From the NCBI RefSeq assembly GCF_050003625.1, contig NC_134397.1, positions 152,168,691-152,232,690 on the forward strand: DNA of 64,000 nucleotides, written 5' to 3'. This DNA is from Haematobia irritans (taxonomy: Eukaryota > Arthropoda > Insecta > Diptera > Muscidae). This document shows, one piece after another, positions 44,816 to 56,700 of the stretch; the stretch's first letter is position 1, and the number at the start of each line of letters is the position of its first letter. Under the pieces are notes generated by a model. It saw only the letters and a program-made list of their open reading frames with translations, was not told where the DNA came from and ran no database searches. The position numbers were made by a program, and so were the translations under genes.

Positions 44816-44974
44816 TATTGTTGGGAGCCCCTATGGTTTAATGCTGTGCGTACCCCCTTGCATGCAGATGTTAATTGGTGAAATATCCAAAAAGTGTTGG
44901 GGTTACTTTATATCCTCTCAGCAACTGTGGTGACATCTTAGAGAGTTTTATAGTTTCTCTAAGTATGTTGTTGT

Positions 44975-45060
44975 TGGGAGCCACCGTGGTGCAATGGTTA
45001 GCATGCCCGCCATGTATACACAAGGTCGTGGGTTCGATTCCTGCTTCGACCTAACACCTA
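44975..45060 (+). mobile_element. SINE head only
   Basis: TGGGAGCCACCGTGGTGCAA, GGTTAGCATGCCCGCC and GGTCGTGGGTTCGATTCCTG form the tRNA-like head in better shape than at 29773. It jumps to CCTAACACCTAACA directly, so the whole body is missing. Confidence 0.75.
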
Positions 45061-45458
45061 ACAGGAAATTTTAATGCCCTGTTGTACTTTCTACCTGCAG
45101 TTCACGAAATTACTTCATCTCATAGGAGAAGAAATTAACTAAAGGTAAAGAAGAAAATCATTGGCGCCAAATCATGACCATTTTAACCATACAGTAGTTC
45201 ATTCTTACTATTTTTGGGAATCGTACGAAAATTTTCATTTGTTTTAGTTCATATTGAACTTATGTGTGCGGTCATTGAACTTTATACTCACGTTTAGTTC
45301 ATAAAATTTTTGATACATACTTAAAAAAGTAAGATTTCATTAAGCTGCGGAAAATATCGATAAAAATAATAAAATGTAACTACAAGCAAATAATTTTTTT
45401 TCCAATAAAAATAAGTTAAATTTATCGTTAGTTTAACTACGGAAATTTTTTTCTATGT
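45061..45458 (-). repeat. Unassigned, then scrap related to the 2.5-kb element
   Basis: From about 45128, ATTGGCGCCAAATCATGACC and several AGTTCAT words match the right subterminal part of the 2.5-kb family (compare 4184-4225), then diverge. No clear end. Confidence 0.4.
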
Positions 45459-45600
45459 ATAGCCCTCAAATAAACCGATCCCCAATCACACAAAAATTGG
45501 CCCATATCGGCTTATAATTGTATGTTATATAGCCCACATATAAAGCGATCCTCGTAATTCAATTCTGGCTCTCTAGACTCTAGACTTACCTATATATACC
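45459..45600 (+). mobile_element. DINE family III scrap
   Basis: TAGCCCTCAAATAAACCGAT, CCCCAATCACACAAAAATTG and TATAGCCCACATATAAAGCG are family III monomer words read in reverse. It abuts the DINE II start at 45601. Confidence 0.5.
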
Positions 45601-45618
45601 TTTTTATACCCTAAACCA
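45601..45618 (+). mobile_element. DINE family II tip, left of element C
   Basis: TTTTTATACCCTAAACCA is the start of the DINE II copy that resumes at 49095 with CACATAGTGGTCAGG. Confidence 0.65.
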
Positions 45619-46707
45619 CACCGAAAAAAAATTTTACTATTTTTTATGAAAAATGAACTAACCCGTAGTAAGAATGACCATGATTTGGCGCCAAAGATTT
45701 TTTTCATCTATATAAGTTCATGATTTTCTTATAAATTAGTTCATGTATTACATCGTATTTTAGTTCATTATTACTATGCTGTGGGAAGAATATACTTAAA
45801 CTCATTCAAAATATTCCTGCTATCCGGAAAAATGGAAAATTTTTTGGGAAACCTGTATTAAGAAATTGGTTTGAAATAAACTGTTTGTCAGTATAATTTT
45901 CAAAAAAGTAGAGAAATTGAGGAATCAAAGGTACAACAAGCCTGTATAAATCTAAGAAATTTTTCGTACAAAACAAGTCAATTTTCTATAACCACCAGTT
46001 TTTTATTTCAAAAAATTATTATTATATTACACAAAATTATGGGTTATGATATATGATAAAGGAAATATTTTTATTAGTACGTTGGATGCAGTTACTTGTC
46101 GGTAGTTAGTAATTGCTTCTTCAAAAGAGTAATATTCTATGTTATTAGGACTAAACTAATTAATTTAAATTTCCATGTTTTCTATCCATATGAAAGATAT
46201 ATGTGGCATAAGTTGCTATATTCAATTGAATTGTCCAATTTCATCGATTTTGGCTAACTTTTGTTGGGCGGATTTGGCTTATAAGCATCTGAAATTGCAA
46301 AGTTATACAAAATATAAGAAAAATATTATTAATTAATTAATTCTATCGTTCATATTGATCTTTAACTTACGGTTTTCAAGAGTATTTCCTAGAGCCAATA
46401 AGGATATCAGCTTAATTAGTATTAAACAGTAAGAATATTCAAAAAATTACCATTACGAGACCTGTCTACCTGCAAGTGAAAAAAATAATTTTTAATAAAT
46501 TGAAATTTTGGTTTTATTAAAAACGGAAAAATACCGTTTATAGAAAAACTTACCACATTGAAAAATCCATTCAGTAGGTACATTTTTGGAATCATATCCA
46601 TGGACAAATGGGACGTTATTGAAATTATTCTCAGAATATATTTGAAATAAAAAATATTATAAAATTAGACATAATTTCCACTTGTCAGTATAGCATTTAG
46701 TATTTAA

Positions 46708-46912
46708 GGTGGATATTAAGTTTAGCGGCTAAAATTGCAATTTCCATGATAAGTTTTCTTTAATAATCCATTATAAAAAATAACCTTTATAAAAAACTTG
46801 ATTTGGGCTATTCTCCATCAAGTTATATTTAAATTTGTATCGAAGACGTATAATTTTATACTTAGTGATTTATTTTTAATTTTAGCGGCTAAACTCGAAC
46901 TTAGTACTCACC
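46708..46912 (-). mobile_element. 216-bp MITE in copy C
   Basis: GGTGGATATTAAG...CTTAGTACTCACC ends; part of one arm (TTCGAG) has been lost. Orthologous to 313-528 by position in the element. Confidence 0.6.
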
Positions 46913-47908
46913 TGTAGGAATTGCTGTAACATAAAAAATATAGATTCAAAAAAATGGTTGATTCTCAACCTGTGATCCAGATGTAGAATAAATATAAATC
47001 ATCCTATTACCACTCATGTTGTATATTTTTTATGTAAATCAATTTAAAATCTGCACTAATTTTAAACTAACATATTAACAGAAATATACAGTCCCTTAAT
47101 CTGTTATTTGTTTTTTATCAATAAAAAGCGTTTTTGATTCCTCTAACATCACATCATTCACTTCTCAGTTTCTAAAATGTTTCGAAATAAATGTATTTTC
47201 ATTAATAAACACCAATACAGCACGTACAATTTTGCGAAATTAAATCCACGTGTGCACTTCATAAATGCATCAGCATAACTGAATGCAACAATAAAACTCA
47301 AAGACACAAATAGTCATAAGGGATACATACCTGCCGTAAAGAAAAACAACTCCACACACACACACACGATCCCTTTCTGATCTTGCTATCAGTGTTGCCA
47401 ATTTGGTGCTTTTAGCACCAAATTTAGTGCTTTTTGATTTCTAAAAAGCACCAAATTGCATTTTTGGTGCCTTTTAAAAAAAAGCACCAACTTGGTGCTT
47501 TCTGGCATTTTCATTTAGTGCTTTTGGTGCTTTTTTTTATTTTGAACAGTATTAAGTTTAATTGATACAAACATTTTGACTAGACTTTCAAGAGCCGAAG
47601 AAACTCAAATTTATTGCCAAATATAGAATTTGATTGTTATGAAGTTGGTATTGATTATTTTTTAATTAATATTGTTATTTAGGGTATTCTGTAGGAAAGT
47701 CGAGCGATGAGTGTCGAATTTTTGAATTTGGTGAAGATGTCATTAAAAACGTTTGTATTAAATTCACAAAAGCACGCACAACTGAAATAAGCAATAGACT
47801 CCTTGCATACATTAATATTTTGAAAGTTGAAAAACATCACTGAGCAAAATGAATTGGACGAAAGCATTAAAACTGATCAAGGTGTATACTTGAATAGCGG
47901 TTCATAAT

Positions 47909-48128
47909 GGTGAGTACTAAGTTAGAGTTTTGCCACTAAAGTGAAAACTATATCAGTAAAAATGGGCATAAAATTATGCATATTTGCTGCAAATTTTATT
48001 ATAACTTGATGGGGAATAGTCAAAAGCAAATTTTCACAAAGTTTGTATTCCTTAAAATGATTTATTAAAGAAAAGTAATTGTGAAAAAATGACTATTTTA
48101 GAGTCTAAACTCGATCTTAATACCCACC
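47909..48128 (+). mobile_element. 216-bp MITE inside the hAT element
   Basis: GGTGAGTACTAAGTTAGAGT and, at the other end, CTCGATCTTAATACCCACC. The interior keeps ATAACTTGATGGGGAATAG as in 313-528. Different host site from the other three copies. Confidence 0.65.
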
Positions 48129-48264
48129 CTAACTTCTTGAAATTCAATTCACAAAAGTTCTATAATACATCTTCGTAAGTTTTTTTTTTAAGTTTCGATT
48201 TTGTGGTGGAAGGTGGTATGTTAGAATTTATAATATTTTTTTTGGTGCTTTTTGGCCTTGGGCA

Positions 48265-48346
48265 GTTACCACCACTGTGGTATCACAATGGACTGAATAG
48301 TCTAAGTGAGCCTGATACATCTGGCTGCCATATAACCTAACCTAAC
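48265..48346 (+). mobile_element. SINE 3' piece inside the hAT end
   Basis: GTGGTATCACAATGGACTG, GTCTAAGTGAGCCTGATAC and AACCTAACCTAA. CACTG appears on both sides (48267 and 48346), so it inserted 5 bp from the hAT tip. Confidence 0.65.
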
Positions 48347-49094
48347 ACTGCTTGCTATTGCAAAAAAACAACTCTCACCACAAAAGATACCAACAACACA
48401 CAAGGAACATTCCATTGTCTCTAGAATCAAAACAACCAACAACAGCATAAATGACGCAATAACAAACACAAACAATCATACGAGATATACACAAAATGTC
48501 TCTAAAAACTCCCTCGCATGATGCACTCACATTTTCCAGTAGCACGTTTATTGATTAGTTGGAATTCTATCTATAAGTTAAGGTAAAATATATACCAAAT
48601 CTATGAGGAATCTATAAAAATTATATACACCTGTCAAGGATTATATTAACTAATTTTTATTCTATTTTAACTAAAATGTTCAATGTGAGTAAAACCACTC
48701 CAACATATAATAAAAAGGGAAATAATCTGTAGGTAGTCATCGTACGAATCGGGAATGTCGTTAAGTTAATTTTTACTACAAAAATTTTTTTCCATACTAA
48801 ATTTTTTCTTAGTAAATTGTCCACATTTCGTAGTAAGATTTTTACATTGCCCATGTATTTTTATAATAGAATCAACGATGCATTAACTACTGTGTTGGAA
48901 ATTTATTTAAGGAAAAATCCTTCCCATTTCGTAGTTAGTGAACTAAAAAACATTTACTGAATTTTTATAAGTTTTGCTTTAGATAAGTTAATTTTCGTTG
49001 TGGTTACGAAAAATGAACTATATTACAGTAAATTTGTTGAACTATGTTGACGTCAAAATGGTCCTTAAATTTACAAGACACTTTTTTTTCTGTG

Positions 49095-51171
49095 CACATA
49101 GTGGTCAGGTTATAATAAGTTTGATCTACCAGAAATATTGATTTTACACCCCGATCGACTCAGAATCACCTCCTGAGTCGATCTAGCGCTTGATGTTCGT
49201 CCGTCCGTCTGTCCATGTATTTGTTGTTCACAGGATTCCGATCGCAATTATTAACCGATTTTGATTGAAAATTGGTACAGGGAGTCTTTTGGGCACAAGG
49301 ACGAACGCTATTGAATTTGGAAGAAATCGGATCAAATATATATGTATCGCACTTTTTTAATAACCGATCGTCGTCAAATGTAGCACAAAATAATCTTCTG
49401 TATCACCCTTTAAGTCTGCAAACTTTCATCGAAATCGGTTCAGATTTAGATATAGCTCCCATATATATGTATCGCCCGATTTTGCCAAGTTTGGACATAA
49501 AACCCTTATTTATCAACCGATCTTACTCAAAGTTGGCTAAATGTAATATTCTATAGCACTAACTATATGTGCAAAAAATCATCGAAATCGGTTCAGATTT
49601 AGCTATAGCTCCCATATATATGTACCGCCCGATTTTTCTAAATTTGGCTATAAAACCCTTACTTATCAACCGATAGAACTCAAAGTTGGCCAAATGTAAT
49701 CTTCTATAGCACTAACTATATGTGGAGAATTTCATCGAAATCGGTTCAGATATATATGTATGATCTTACTCAAATTTTGCACAAGGTAACCTTTTGTGGT
49801 ATTAATCAAACTCGCAAAATATTATGCAAATTGGTTCAGATTTGCATATAGCTTCAATATATATGCATCGCTCGATTTTCCCAAAATTGGCCATAATACT
49901 CTTATTTATTAACCAATGTTACTCAAATTTCAAATTTTGATGTACTAGCCGATCGTATTTATACGTACTTGTAGCTCTTACATAATTGGGCGATTTTCTC
50001 TTTTTATACCCTAAACCCCATAGTGGTCAGGGTATAATAAGTTTGATCGGCCAAAAAATGTGCCTACCAGAAATATTGATTTTAGACCCCACAAAATATA
50101 TACCGATCGACTTAGAATCACCTCCTGAGTCGATCTAGCGCTTGGTGTCCGTCCGTCCGTCCGTCTGTCCATGTATTTGTTGTTCACAGGATTCCGGTCG
50201 CAATTATTAACCGATTTTGACGAAATTTGGTACAGGGAGTTTTTTGGGCACAAGGACGAACGCTATTGAATTTGGAAGAAATCGGATCAAATTTTATATA
50301 TAGCTCCCATATATATATATCGCCCGATTTCGACAAATGGGGTCACGTTGCGCGTTTTTTCAAACGGATCGTCACCAAATTTGGCAAAAGGTAATCCTTT
50401 CCATCGCACTTCAAGTTTGCAAAATTTCATCAAAATCGGTTCAGATTTAGATATAGCTCTCATATATATGTATCGCCCGATTTTCCCAAATTTGGCCACA
50501 AAATCTTTATTTATCAACCGATCTTACTCAAAGTTGGCTAAATATAATCTTCTATAGCACTAACTATATGTGCAAAAAATCATCAAAATCGGTTCAGATT
50601 TAGATATAGCTCCCATATATAGGTATAGCCCGATTTTCCGAAATTTGGCCATAGAACTCTTATTTATTAACCGATCTTACTAAAAGTTGGCTAGATCCAG
50701 TCCTCTATAGTACTACTATATGTGCAAAATTTCATCGAAATCGGTTCAGATGTAGATATAGCTCCCATATATGTATCACCCGATTTTGAAAAATTCGCCC
50801 CTAATAACCTTATGTTTGACCATACAGGCCTCATTTCTTAACTGATCTTACTCAAATCTTGCACAAGGTAACCTTTTGTGGTATTAATCAAACCCGCTAA
50901 ATATTATGCTAATTGGTTCATATTTACATATAGCTACCATATACATGCATCGCTCGATTTTCCCTAATTTGGCCATTATACTTTTATTTATTAACCAATG
51001 TTACTCAAATTTCAAATTTTGATGTACTAGCCGATCGTATTTATACATATTTGTAGCTCATACATAAAATTTGGATTTATTACCCACACTAATTGGGCGA
51101 TTTTCTCTTTTTTAATAATGGGCTCAATATTAGTGGCATACTAACCCCGTAGGTGCAATATCAACTACAGC
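49095..51171 (+). mobile_element. DINE family II, head-to-tail dimer
   Basis: Resumes DINE II after copy C. Two GTCCGTCCGTCTG blocks lie at 49198 and 50150, each followed by GGATTCCG(A/G)TCGCAATTATT and monomers with GTTCAGATTTAGATATAGCT and CATATATATGTATCGCCCGA. A second TTTTTATACCCTAAACCCC start is at 50003, so the body is doubled. It is interrupted at 51171 and its last part is 53124-53322. Confidence 0.65.
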
Positions 51172-53123
51172 CACTGTTGCTAGAAGTAGGGGAAATTCCC
51201 TATATGTAGGTTTTTTCTAATATTTAGCGTCTTGTAGGGACGTATGGCCACAATGTGGGAACATTTTCACTCAACACAATTTGTTTAAGTTGACACGATA
51301 GTATTTAGAAGAATTTTGCCGCCACCTATTGGAGTGTTGGTTCATAGGCGTATCTGCTCCAGCTTGCTGAAAGATGTGGCCACATTGCTATCGGCATGGG
51401 ATTTTTTTTCTTCATTCGTATATATCTATTTTGATAACTCGTTACTTTTATATTTAGCATGTATATATATATTTTATGTATAAGTATAGGTGAAAAAGAG
51501 GGGCTAGTACTGAATTGGAAGTTTGAGGAGTGAGATCGAGTATCGAGTCGTGAAGAATTAAAACGAAACCAAAAATATATCATTAAAATAAAAGAAACTT
51601 TGTAAATTTTGCTAGCGAAGATAATTAAGTGAATAAACTGTACGATGTGGATTATTCAAAAGAAAAGGACAGTGCGTTTTTAGTCTGGGTTTTTGGGTTT
51701 ACTCTCAAGTTTTTTTTTTGTGCTGACCCTTTTGAATGGTTGACTTCCAAAGTGCTCCGCCGGTCTTATTAAATCCCAAGAAAAAATGGTTTGAAAGCTT
51801 AACACAATTTGTAATAATTTTTACATTTTGGTGGCTCTAGAGGAGGAAATAAGAAGCCGGCACGGCTTGATCTTTAACAATGTGTGGTAACAAGAGTTAC
51901 AACTCGCGCCAAAAAAACAAAAAAATCTAACAAAATTTTAAGATTGCCACAAATCTACCAAACAAATATTTCTAAAGAAATTTTTGTCAAAATTTTATTC
52001 CTGTAGAAAATTTTGTCAAAATTGTATTTCTACAGAATTTTTTTTTTCAAAATATTATTTCTATAAAAAATTTTCTCAAAATACTATTTCTATGGAATTT
52101 TTTCTCAAAATTTTATTTCTATAGAATTTATTATCAAAATTGTATTTCTATAGAATCATTTCTCAAAAAATTGCTTATAGAAACCTTTTCCAAAAAAAGT
52201 TGTTTATAGAAACTTTCTCTAAAATTTTATTTCTATAGAGATTTAAAAAAACAAAAACAAGTATATACGGCCGTAAGTTCGGCCAGGCCGAATCTTATAT
52301 ACCCTCCACCATGGATAGCGTAGAAACTTCTACGAAGGACTGTCATACACAATCGAATTAATTGGGTTGTATTATCTTAAACCTTCTTAATATCGTTTTC
52401 TAAATTGTGAATTAGTCCATTCGTGGTATATATTAGACAAAAAAGGTATGTATAGGTAAGTCTACAAATAATTACGAATCGATATGGACTTTTGTACGAA
52501 ATTGAAATATGGGGGGACCAATTTTGGTGTGATTGGGGATTTATTTATCTGAGGGCTATATATAACTATAGACTGATATGAACCTAGTTAGGCATGGTTG
52601 TTAACGGCCATATGCTAGCACAATGTACCAAATTTCAACTCACTCGGATGAAATTTGCTCCTCCAAGTGGCTCCAAAACCAAATCTCGGGATCTGTTTAT
52701 ATGGGGGCTATATATGATTATGGAGCGATGTGGACCAATTTTTGCATGGTTGTTAGAGACCATTTACCAACACCATGTACCAAATTTCAGCCCGATCGGA
52801 TGAAATTAGCTTCTTTTAGAGGCTCGGCAAGTCAAATCGGGGGATCGGTTTATATGGGGGCTATATATAATTATGGACCGATGTGGACCAATTTTTGCAT
52901 GGTTGTTAAAGATCATATGGTGACACAAATTTATTTTCTAGGTTATATACATTGCATTTTCATGTTTTAAGATAAAAAAGTACTTAGAACCATTTTTGTT
53001 TTGTAAAATTTGTTTAAATTTATCGAAAAATATTGTAGGGAAAATTGTTTGGAAATGTATGGGAAAGTAGGAAACTTTTTTTGTCCTTGTAGGGTAAACC
53101 GTACATTTTCCCTGGCAACACTG
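51172..53123. mobile_element. hAT-like element carrying a DINE III
   Basis: Ends CACTGTTGCTAGAAG and TTTTCCCTGGCAACACTG are inverted (CA-TGTTGC-AG core). Flanks ACTACAGC and ACTATGAGC look like a decayed duplication of the DINE II word ACTATAGC. GTAGGGA words repeat near both ends. Between 51250 and 51950 lies single-copy-looking DNA with AATAAAAG and AATAAACTG, which could also be a captured LTR or host piece. A 29-bp minisatellite stretch (51960-52245) leads into the DINE III. Confidence 0.5.
52256..52930 (-). mobile_element. DINE family III, right end missing
   Basis: ACAAGTATATACGGCCGTAA, TATACCCTCCACCATGGATA, then two monomers with ATGTACCAAATTTCAACTCA and GGGGGATCGGTTTATATGGG. It stops near 52925 without the GTCCG block. 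Confidence 0.65.
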
Positions 53124-53322
53124 ACTATGAGCTATAGTCAGATTGAGACAAAGCACCCATAAACATGTACCCCTTAATTTTCTGAAATATGCAACTGCGG
53201 TTTATCTCCCAGATCTATATCAATGTTACCCCACAAATGCTTATGATTACTAATTCAGTAAGGGTGGTTTAGGGTATGATATAGTCGGCCCCGCCCGACT
53301 TTCTACTTTACTTACTTGTTTT
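53124..53322 (+). mobile_element. DINE family II, last part
   Basis: AAACATGTACCCCTTAATTT, TTTATCTCCCAGATC, GGTGGTTTAGGGTATGATAT and GCCCCGCCCGACTTTCTAC complete the DINE II copy interrupted at 51171, ending TTACTTGTTTTT. Confidence 0.65.
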
Positions 53323-53629
53323 TGTCTAATATATGCTACGTATGGACTAACTTACAATTTAGAAGACGATGTTAAGAAGTTTTAAGACCTTACCATCGGT
53401 AAGTATTACCGCAATCCAAGTAATTCGATTGTGGATGACAGTCTTTAGAAGAAGTTTCTACACTCCCAAACGAAATTTTAGACATACAAAGTTCGTTTCT
53501 CATTCGTTTTTCGCTCTAAAGAAGTTTATTTGGAAGAAAAGTATATACTTTTTGTGATAAACGTTTATTCTTTTCCAGGATGTAAAAACAATTTCATAAA
53601 GACAAACTCAAAAAAAAAAAAAAAAAAAA
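53323..53629. repeat. DINE III head scrap and tRNA-MITE scrap
   Basis: 53330-53466 is a reverse DINE III head (GGACTAACTTACAATTTAG, AATTCGATTGTGGATGAC). 53467-53612 is the right-hand 145 bp of a tRNA-MITE in reverse (CCAAACGAAATTTTAGACA, CCAGGATGTAAAAACAATTTC), followed by a 19-base A run. Confidence 0.6.
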
Positions 53630-53749
53630 CAAGTATATACGCCCGTAAGTTCGGCCAGGCCGAAGCTTATGTACCCTCGATCATGGATTGCGTAGAAACT
53701 TCTTCTAAACACTGCCATCCAGAATCGAATTACTTAAGTTGCGGTAACG
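53630..53749 (-). mobile_element. DINE family III, part left of the LINE
   Basis: Head ACAAGTATATACGCCCGTAA to AAGTTGCGGTAACG; interrupted after TSD copy 53737-53749 by the LINE and resumed at 56798. Confidence 0.75.
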
Positions 53750-56700
53750 GACAAATGACTTTGAGAAGCTACATAGATTAATGGAGAATTTTAGGGATAG
53801 ATCGTATTGTATTTTGGGTGACTTAAATGCAAGAGTTGGGGATGCTCAGACACTTGATGAGGAATTAACATCTGCCTTACCACTTATTATGAACTCTCGT
53901 GTATCTAAAGATATGACTGTGGACGGCAAAGGTAAAAAATTATTAGCACTTCTAGATGATATTGGAGGTATTATTATAAACGGTAGGATGGCGGGGGATG
54001 TGAAAGGGGAGATGACTTTTTGTGGGGTTATGGGTAGCTCTACCATTGATTACTGTATCTGTTCCTATGATGTACTGAAGCTTTTATTGGACTTCCGCAT
54101 ACTGAGCAAACCTTTTTCGGACCACATGCCATTATCTATTTCACTCTGCACAGTTTCTGATGTTCGTGAGTCCGAAGATTTGATTTTGCCTCAGCGCTTG
54201 CGTTGGTCACCACAGATACAGGGTCAGTATGTTGCGAAACTTACAAGCCTTTCTGACAGCCATTACCTAGATACAGACTTAAGTATTCAAGATAAGGTGG
54301 ACATTTTTGTTGGCAAGATTCATTCTGCGGTAGGTCCCACCTCTCATAAGAGATTTTTTGAACCTAAGAACAAATGGTACGATTCTAAATGTGAGAAATA
54401 TCGCAGAGACATGTTTCGGAGACTTGATAAGTACCGGGTTTCTGGTTCTGATGTGGATAGAAAATCTTATATAAATTCCAGAACTAGATATAGAATTTTA
54501 TGTACGGAGAGAAAAATTGCTCATCAAAATAGAAACATCGATAGACTAAATTTTGTTAAGGATAGTAGGGAATGGTGGAGGATTACCAACTCCATTAAGG
54601 GTATTGCACATAAGCAAAACAACAATTTATCTATTACCGACTTCTACGGTTATTTTAAGTCTCTTCTCGGTGCTTCTTTGGAGCGTGATATTTTTTGGTG
54701 TGAGCGCAATCATATTGATCCGTGGCTGGACCCGCCGTTCGAACTTAGAGAGCTCATTATGGTATTGGGGAAGGCTAAGCATAATAAGGCCCCTGGCCTC
54801 GATAGAATCTCCTATGAATTTTACAAATATGCCCCAACTGAATTTCTGAATGAAATGTTATTTCTTTTTAACCAGATTTTCTTGTTTGACGACATACCTG
54901 CTTCTTTTCTTTCTTCCATATTAATTCCGCTTTTTAAAAAAGGTGACGTTAATACATTATCTAATTACAGAGGCTTGTCACTACTGGATACCATCTACAA
55001 ATGTTTCACTGGTATACTCCTAAACCGAATCGACAGCTGGCTTCATACGAACGGTCGTCTTACTGAATTCCAAGCTGGCTTTCGCAAAAGTTATTCGACC
55101 GTGGATAATTTATTCTGCTTAGAATCTATAGTCCGTTTACATTTTCTTTCGGATAAAAGAATTTACGCTTTTTTTGTTCATTTTTCCGCGGCGTTTGACA
55201 AAATTCCGCGTAATCTTCTGTTCTACAAACTCAGCCAGATCGGTATTTCCTCCAAGTTCCTAAACATATTGCGAAAGTTATACGAGAATACGTCGTGTCG
55301 AGTCTGGGACGGATCATATCTATCGGAGCCTTTTCATGTCGCATGTGGTGTCAAACAGGGATGTCTTCTAAGCCCTACCTTGTTTTCGATTTATCTCAAC
55401 GATCTTCCAGACATTCTGTCACATGGTGTGTCAATTGCTGGTACTTCAATCAAAGTCTTAATGTATGCCGACGACATTGTCCTACTGTCGGATTCTCCAT
55501 CAGAATTACAAATTATGATTGATGAGCTTTTTTCGTACTGTGCCTTGTGGGCTTTAGATATAAACCTTAACAAGTCCAAGATAATGGTTTTCAGGAAAGG
55601 CGCTAGAATCAGTAGCAATATGAGTTGGTATTATGGTGAGCAACACATCGATATTGTTAACGAATATAAGTATCTAGGTTTTCTTGTGACTTTCAACCTA
55701 TCTGCTAACAAACATCTTGATCAGAAACTTATATCTGCCAAGACGGCAATTAACGCTAATTGGTTAAGCTACATCTACAATCCCAAGATAAACTTATCAA
55801 ACAAGTTGAAGATTTTTGACTCCGCAGCCAAATCGATCATGTTTTATGGTGCCCAAGTTTGGGGGTTCCAATTTTTTGAACAGGTTGAAAGGTTGCAACG
55901 TTTCTTTCTCAAGAAGATGTTATTTCTTCCTGCGAACACGCCTAATTATATGCTCCATTTGGAAACTGGCTTGCCCTCGCTATATACCAGTACGCTTCGA
56001 CTACATTTGAATTACATTAATAGAGTATTTAAACTAGGTATGAAAAGATTGCCAAGATTGTTGGCGGAGGAGACAGTACGTCAGAATACGTTTTGGTACG
56101 CGAAATGGGTTTCTTTATGTAACCAAGCTGATTTCAGTTTAGATTTTGGACAGTGGAGGACAGATCTACCAGTTTTACATACGTTTATGCTCGAATCTAT
56201 AGGGGCTTTGGAGTATGATAACTTTGTTCGTGATGCCAGAAACTCAATGAATCACGATTTATATTCGACATTACGGTATGACATAACTCCTTACTTTATA
56301 GATAGTAATTCGGCACATCTCGTAGGTTCGATTATGAAGGTTAGAGGTGGTTTGTTGGACCTAAACTCCCGTGCTTTTCGATCTGTAAATACTAATCTAT
56401 GTACAATTTGTAACCTTGGTGAAGTGGAAGATACATATCATTTCCTGGGATTATGCCCAATATTTGCTAGCTATCGTCTATATTATTTTGGAAAAAGAGT
56501 TCTCACAATCGATGAAATTAGAGAATTATTAAACAGCACCGACCACATGCGGCTATACAAATAATTACAAAATTGCATTAAATACAGATCCCTGTTAATT
56601 TCTGAATTCGATCAGATTTAACATTTTATTTTTATACTTATTTTTTAAATTTCTTTGAGCCAATCAGACACACAACAAATATTTGTTTTGTCTTACTATG

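Larger units (their letters stand above)
47390..48350. mobile_element. hAT-type element inside copy C
   Basis: Starts CAGTGTTGCCAATTTGG and ends CTAACACTG, flanked by CTTGCTAT at 47382-47389 and 48351-48358, an exact 8-bp duplication with T and A at hAT-consensus positions 2 and 7. The first 140 bases hold many TTGGTGCTTTT/AAAAGCACCAA words in both directions, a likely transposase-binding array; TTTTTTTGGTGCTTTTTGG recurs near the other end. A MITE (47909-48128) and a SINE tail (48265-48346) are inside. No transposase frame. Confidence 0.85.
45619..49094 (-). mobile_element. 2.5-kb TA-type element, copy C, carrying a hAT insertion
   Basis: Reverse-orientation copy of 1761-4257: starts CACCGAAAAAAAATTTTAC, ends CTTTTTTTTCTGTG. 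It is more diverged from copies A and B than they are from each other. Here the duplicated dinucleotide appears to be CA, not TA (AAACCA-element-CACATAGTGG). A 961-bp hAT element lies at 47390-48350 and the MITE at 46708-46912. Without the hAT and its duplication the copy is about 2.5 kb. Confidence 0.8.

Noticed and set aside
51250..51900. LTR of a retrotransposon (TG start, AATAAA, TTTTGGTGGCTC as primer site)
   Set aside because: No second LTR, no protein remains and no clear limits; kept only as an option inside the hAT-like element.
53781..53783. ATG as the true start of the LINE protein
   Set aside because: The frame is open upstream to the truncation point and the first residues are already mid-endonuclease.
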